In this document: positions 6,465 to 7,854 of the stretch, piece by piece | Numbering within the stretch: position 1 is the stretch's first letter | How the letters are laid out: every line of letters begins with the position of its first letter | Assembly (NCBI GenBank): GCA_031551625.1 | Contig: JAVBNJ010000107.1 | Span: 1 to 7,854, forward strand | Source: JAVBNJ01 sp031551625 | GTDB lineage: Bacteria; Bacteroidota; Bacteroidia; Bacteroidales; UBA932 | Length of the DNA: 7,854 bases | Direction: 5' to 3' | Position numbers and translations under genes: made by a program | Notes under the pieces: generated by a model | The model's input: the letters and a program-made list of their open reading frames with translations, nothing else | Database searches by the model: none | What the model was told of the DNA's origin: nothing

Positions 6465-7152
6465 TTCACCAAAATGTATAAAGCCGCTGGCCTGCGTGCT
6501 GGGAGCTTTTGTATTGCTATGCGCCGGCATAGTATGTAACCCGCTGTATTCACAACAACAAATTAAAACTGTTATCATGAAGTACGAACTAAAACCCCTG
6601 CCCTATGCATTAGATGCATTGGCTCCAGTTATCAGCAAACAAACGCTGGAATTTCACTATGGCAAACACCTGCAGGCCTACATCAACAATACCAATACCA
6701 TGGTAGTAGGTACGCCGTTCGAGAATGAGCCGCTCGAAGAGATTATCAAAAAGGCTGAAGGCCCGTTGTTCAATAATGCGGCACAAGTATGGAACCACGA
6801 ATTTTATTTCAATCAATTCTCTCCTGTGCCGCAAATGATGCCCACCGGCGCTTTGGCCGAAGCCATCAACAAAGCATTCGGTTCATTCGATGCTTTCAAG
6901 GAACAATTTGCCAAAGCGGCTACCGGCTTGTTCGGTTCAGGTTGGGCATGGTTGGTAAAAAATCCTGACGGTACATTGGCTATTACGCAGGAAAGTAATG
7001 CCGGCAATCCGCTCCGCAAAGGGCAAACGCCGCTTATGACTTGCGACGTGTGGGAACATGCCTATTATCTCGATTACCAGAACCGCCGTCCTGACCATGT
7101 TACGGCCTTCTGGAAAATCCTTGACTGGAAAGTAATCGAGAAACGGTTTTAA
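6448..7152 (+). CDS. Iron-type superoxide dismutase with a probable signal peptide
   Basis: A Fe/Mn-family superoxide dismutase converting superoxide to hydrogen peroxide and oxygen. The 191-residue core starts at MKYELKPLPY (Met at 6577). In core numbering the metal ligands are His27, His74, Asp157 and His161; Gln70 in NNAAQVWNH and SNAGNPL (140-146) are iron-type marks. Thr155, two residues before the Asp ligand, matches iron-specific enzymes rather than the cambialistic Porphyromonas enzyme, which has Gly there. Upstream the same frame stays open for 43 codons to ATG 6448 and encodes a signal peptide: Lys9 and Lys12, hydrophobic core PLACVLGAFVLLCAGIVC, then NPLYS|QQQ. No lipobox is formed. 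I therefore favour an exported enzyme of 234 residues starting at 6448 and overlapping ssb by 17 nt. The alternative is a cytoplasmic 191-residue product from 6577; no good promoter is visible for that form. The family and fold are near certain and the start is about 60 percent. Confidence 0.9.
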   Translation: MIYHSNSPKCIKPLACVLGAFVLLCAGIVCNPLYSQQQIKTVIMKYELKPLPYALDALAPVISKQTLEFHYGKHLQAYINNTNTMVVGTPFENEPLEEIIKKAEGPLFNNAAQVWNHEFYFNQFSPVPQMMPTGALAEAINKAFGSFDAFKEQFAKAATGLFGSGWAWLVKNPDGTLAITQESNAGNPLRKGQTPLMTCDVWEHAYYLDYQNRRPDHVTAFWKILDWKVIEKRF

Positions 7153-7168
7153 TCTTTCAATCAATAAC

Positions 7169-7204
7169 AAGAACGCGGAGCTTACAAGTACCGCGTTTTT
7201 TGTT
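7169..7204 (+). terminator. Intrinsic terminator after superoxide dismutase
   Basis: The stem AACGCGG (7172-7178) pairs with CCGCGTT (7191-7197), and three more outer pairs include one G-T wobble. The loop is 12 nt and a T-run extends to 7201. It begins 17 nt after the stop codon and closes the mutY-ssb-sod unit. Confidence 0.85.
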
Positions 7205-7296
7205 AAAAAAAGTTATGAATTTATAATTTAAAAGCTACAATATTTACTGCAGGAAACAAATTTTGCTCAAGTTTAACAAATTTGATATATCCCTAT

Positions 7297-7326
7297 TTTG
7301 TAGTTAAAAATTTTTAGCTACATTTG
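7297..7326 (+). promoter_or_regulatory. Near-perfect Bacteroidota promoter with no protein gene behind it
   Basis: TTTG at 7297-7300 and TACATTTG at 7319-7326 match both the -33 and -7 consensus elements exactly, with an 18-nt spacer. No plausible coding sequence follows in the remaining 520 bases. The predicted start at about 7329-7333 coincides with the 5' strand of the closing helix of the RNA fold described next. Confidence 0.65.
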
Positions 7327-7328
7327 TC

Positions 7329-7581
7329 CATTGTAAACACGTTCTTTAATGTACGGCAAAGAGCCCTTACAGGCTCGTTCTTTTCGTTGAAATCTCGACA
7401 ATTTCAAACAAATACAGAAAAAGCAAACCACTTATGACGTGGATTTTGTTTATTGTATTTGTAGGTAGTCGAGAACCTCAACGAGAAATAAATAAAGTTC
7501 ACGTTTCATTTTGCCCACAGCTTTCACAGGTGAGGGAACAGATTACACTGATAAACACAAATTGAAACGAAAACGGCAATG
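7329..7581 (+). ncRNA. Candidate structured non-coding RNA of unknown family
   Basis: The segment after the promoter can fold into a closed, branched structure. The ends pair as CATTG (7329-7333) with CAATG (7577-7581), then CGTT (7340-7343) with AACG (7572-7575). Inside are three arms. Arm 1 is GAGCC/GGCTC (7361-7365 with 7372-7376). Arm 2 is a long interrupted rod: 7381-7390 with 7478-7487 (10 bp, one wobble), 7393-7399 with 7468-7474 (7 bp), 7408-7416 with 7454-7462 (9 bp), capped by CCAC TTATGAC GTGG (7428-7442). Arm 3 is 7502-7508 with 7563-7569 plus 7510-7513 with 7558-7561. There is no tmRNA, RNase P, SRP or rRNA signature that I can recognise. A 6S-like RNA or one of the Bacteroidales orphan RNA motifs is possible but not shown. 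No T-rich terminator is visible at the 3' end, which weakens the call. Confidence 0.5.
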
Positions 7582-7695
7582 AAATAAAAATCGTAGCGCG
7601 GGGTTGTTGTGTTTGTTTGTTGATAGGACGCGGATGACACCGATTAGACGGATTCACGCGGATTGTAAAACAACCCCAATGCTACGTAAATAAAA
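7582..7695. mobile_element. MITE-like inverted repeat flanked by an 8-bp direct repeat
   Basis: CGTAGC-GC-GGGGTTGTT (7592-7608) is inverted as AACAACCCC-AAT-GCTACG (7669-7686), so 15 of the arm bases pair around a 60-nt centre. AAATAAAA occurs just outside both ends (7582-7589 and 7688-7695), as a target-site duplication would. The centre holds spaced CGGAT/CGGATT units (7631, 7650, 7660 and a CGATT at 7641). There is no coding capacity, so movement would depend on an enzyme encoded elsewhere. The flanking repeat is low-complexity A/T sequence and may be coincidental. Confidence 0.45.
7628..7664. repeat. Short ACGCGGATT-type repeat units
   Basis: ACGCGGAT (7628-7635), CGATT (7641-7645), ACGGATT (7648-7654) and ACGCGGATT (7656-7664) recur about every 9-10 bp in the centre of the inverted repeat. 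The phrase resembles dispersed intergenic repeats found in many Bacteroidota genomes, and a diverged relative is seen at 3432-3447. Confidence 0.45.
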
Positions 7696-7746
7696 CTAAA
7701 AACTTAGTTAAATAACTATGCAATTAATAAATGAGTATGTTCCGCA

Positions 7747-7854
7747 GGAGATGTCTCCACTTCGTGTTTGGCACAAATTCCGCCAAACCCTCCGGTCGAC
7801 ATGACGGTTGACTTGATGGAAAGAAGAGAGCCGTCATGTCGACCGGAACGAGCG
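7747..7854. repeat. Large palindromic intergenic repeat, cut by the window edge
   Basis: A perfect 17-bp inverted repeat, TCCGGTCGACATGACGG (7791-7807) with CCGTCATGTCGACCGGA (7831-7847), encloses a 23-nt loop. The left side also contains a GTTTGGC/GCCAAAC hairpin (7766-7772 with 7782-7788) and the near-palindrome GGAGATGTCTCC (7747-7758). The wording (GAGATGTCTCCACTTCG, then CGGTCGACATGACGG) resembles a well-known dispersed bacterial intergenic repeat of the type GAGATTTCTCC...GGTCGAAATGACG. The right arm begins its inverted copy, GACCGGAACGAGCG, and leaves the window before finishing. Confidence 0.65.

Noticed and set aside
6474..6539. Small frame starting at ATG 6474, about 21 codons
   Set aside because: It overlaps the proposed signal-peptide coding region in another frame, and the peptide shows no features of its own.
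7329..7581. Identification of the structured segment as tmRNA, RNase P RNA or SRP RNA
   Set aside because: The conserved cores of those RNAs that I know are not visible: no CCA-ended acceptor-like stem with tag frame, no RNase P core phrases, no SRP GGAAG-type tip.
7718..7804. Small frame of 28 codons near the window end
   Set aside because: It runs through the palindromic repeat, has no promoter or recognisable product, and is explained by the repeat.
7205..7854. CRISPR array or tRNA genes in the final intergenic region
   Set aside because: No regularly spaced identical repeats with unique spacers exist, and no tRNA-like cloverleaf with conserved T-loop was found.

Overview
The window looks like chromosomal DNA from a member of the Bacteroidota, most likely order Bacteroidales. 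The evidence is a long beta-barrel protein of the Bacteroidota 'putative porin' family, Bacteroidota-type promoters (TTTG followed about 18-21 nt later by TAnnTTTG) in front of several genes, an almost complete lack of Shine-Dalgarno sequences, a mutY-ssb pair as is common in this phylum, and a Bacteroidales-like iron superoxide dismutase.

Layout. Positions 1-83 hold the last 26 codons of an upstream gene, closed by a strong intrinsic terminator (111-152). A plus-strand envelope pair follows: an exported 704-residue putative porin (198-2312) and, 48 nt later, a membrane-anchored MltF-like lytic transglycosylase with an unusually short ligand-binding domain (2361-3422). It converges on a minus-strand LolC/LolE-type permease (3503-4747), which should act in lipoprotein release from the inner membrane. 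An imperfect inverted repeat fills the convergent gap. The permease is divergent from a plus-strand genome-protection run: mutY (4937-6004), ssb (6045-6464) and a superoxide dismutase (6448-7152). The dismutase overlaps the end of ssb and appears to carry a signal peptide. This run ends at an intrinsic terminator (7169-7204).

The last 650 bases contain no convincing protein gene but are not empty. They hold a near-perfect Bacteroidota promoter (7297-7326), then a roughly 250-nt segment that can fold into a closed, branched RNA (about 7329-7581), then a MITE-like inverted repeat flanked by an 8-bp direct repeat (7582-7695), and finally the start of a large palindromic intergenic repeat that runs off the window edge (7747-7854).

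How the genes fit together. The left half concerns the cell envelope (outer-membrane barrel, murein turnover, lipoprotein export). The right half concerns oxidative and DNA damage (removal of adenine opposite 8-oxoguanine, ssDNA protection, superoxide removal). The most promising undescribed item is the candidate structured RNA. The exported dismutase and the compact sensor domain of the transglycosylase are also worth following up.
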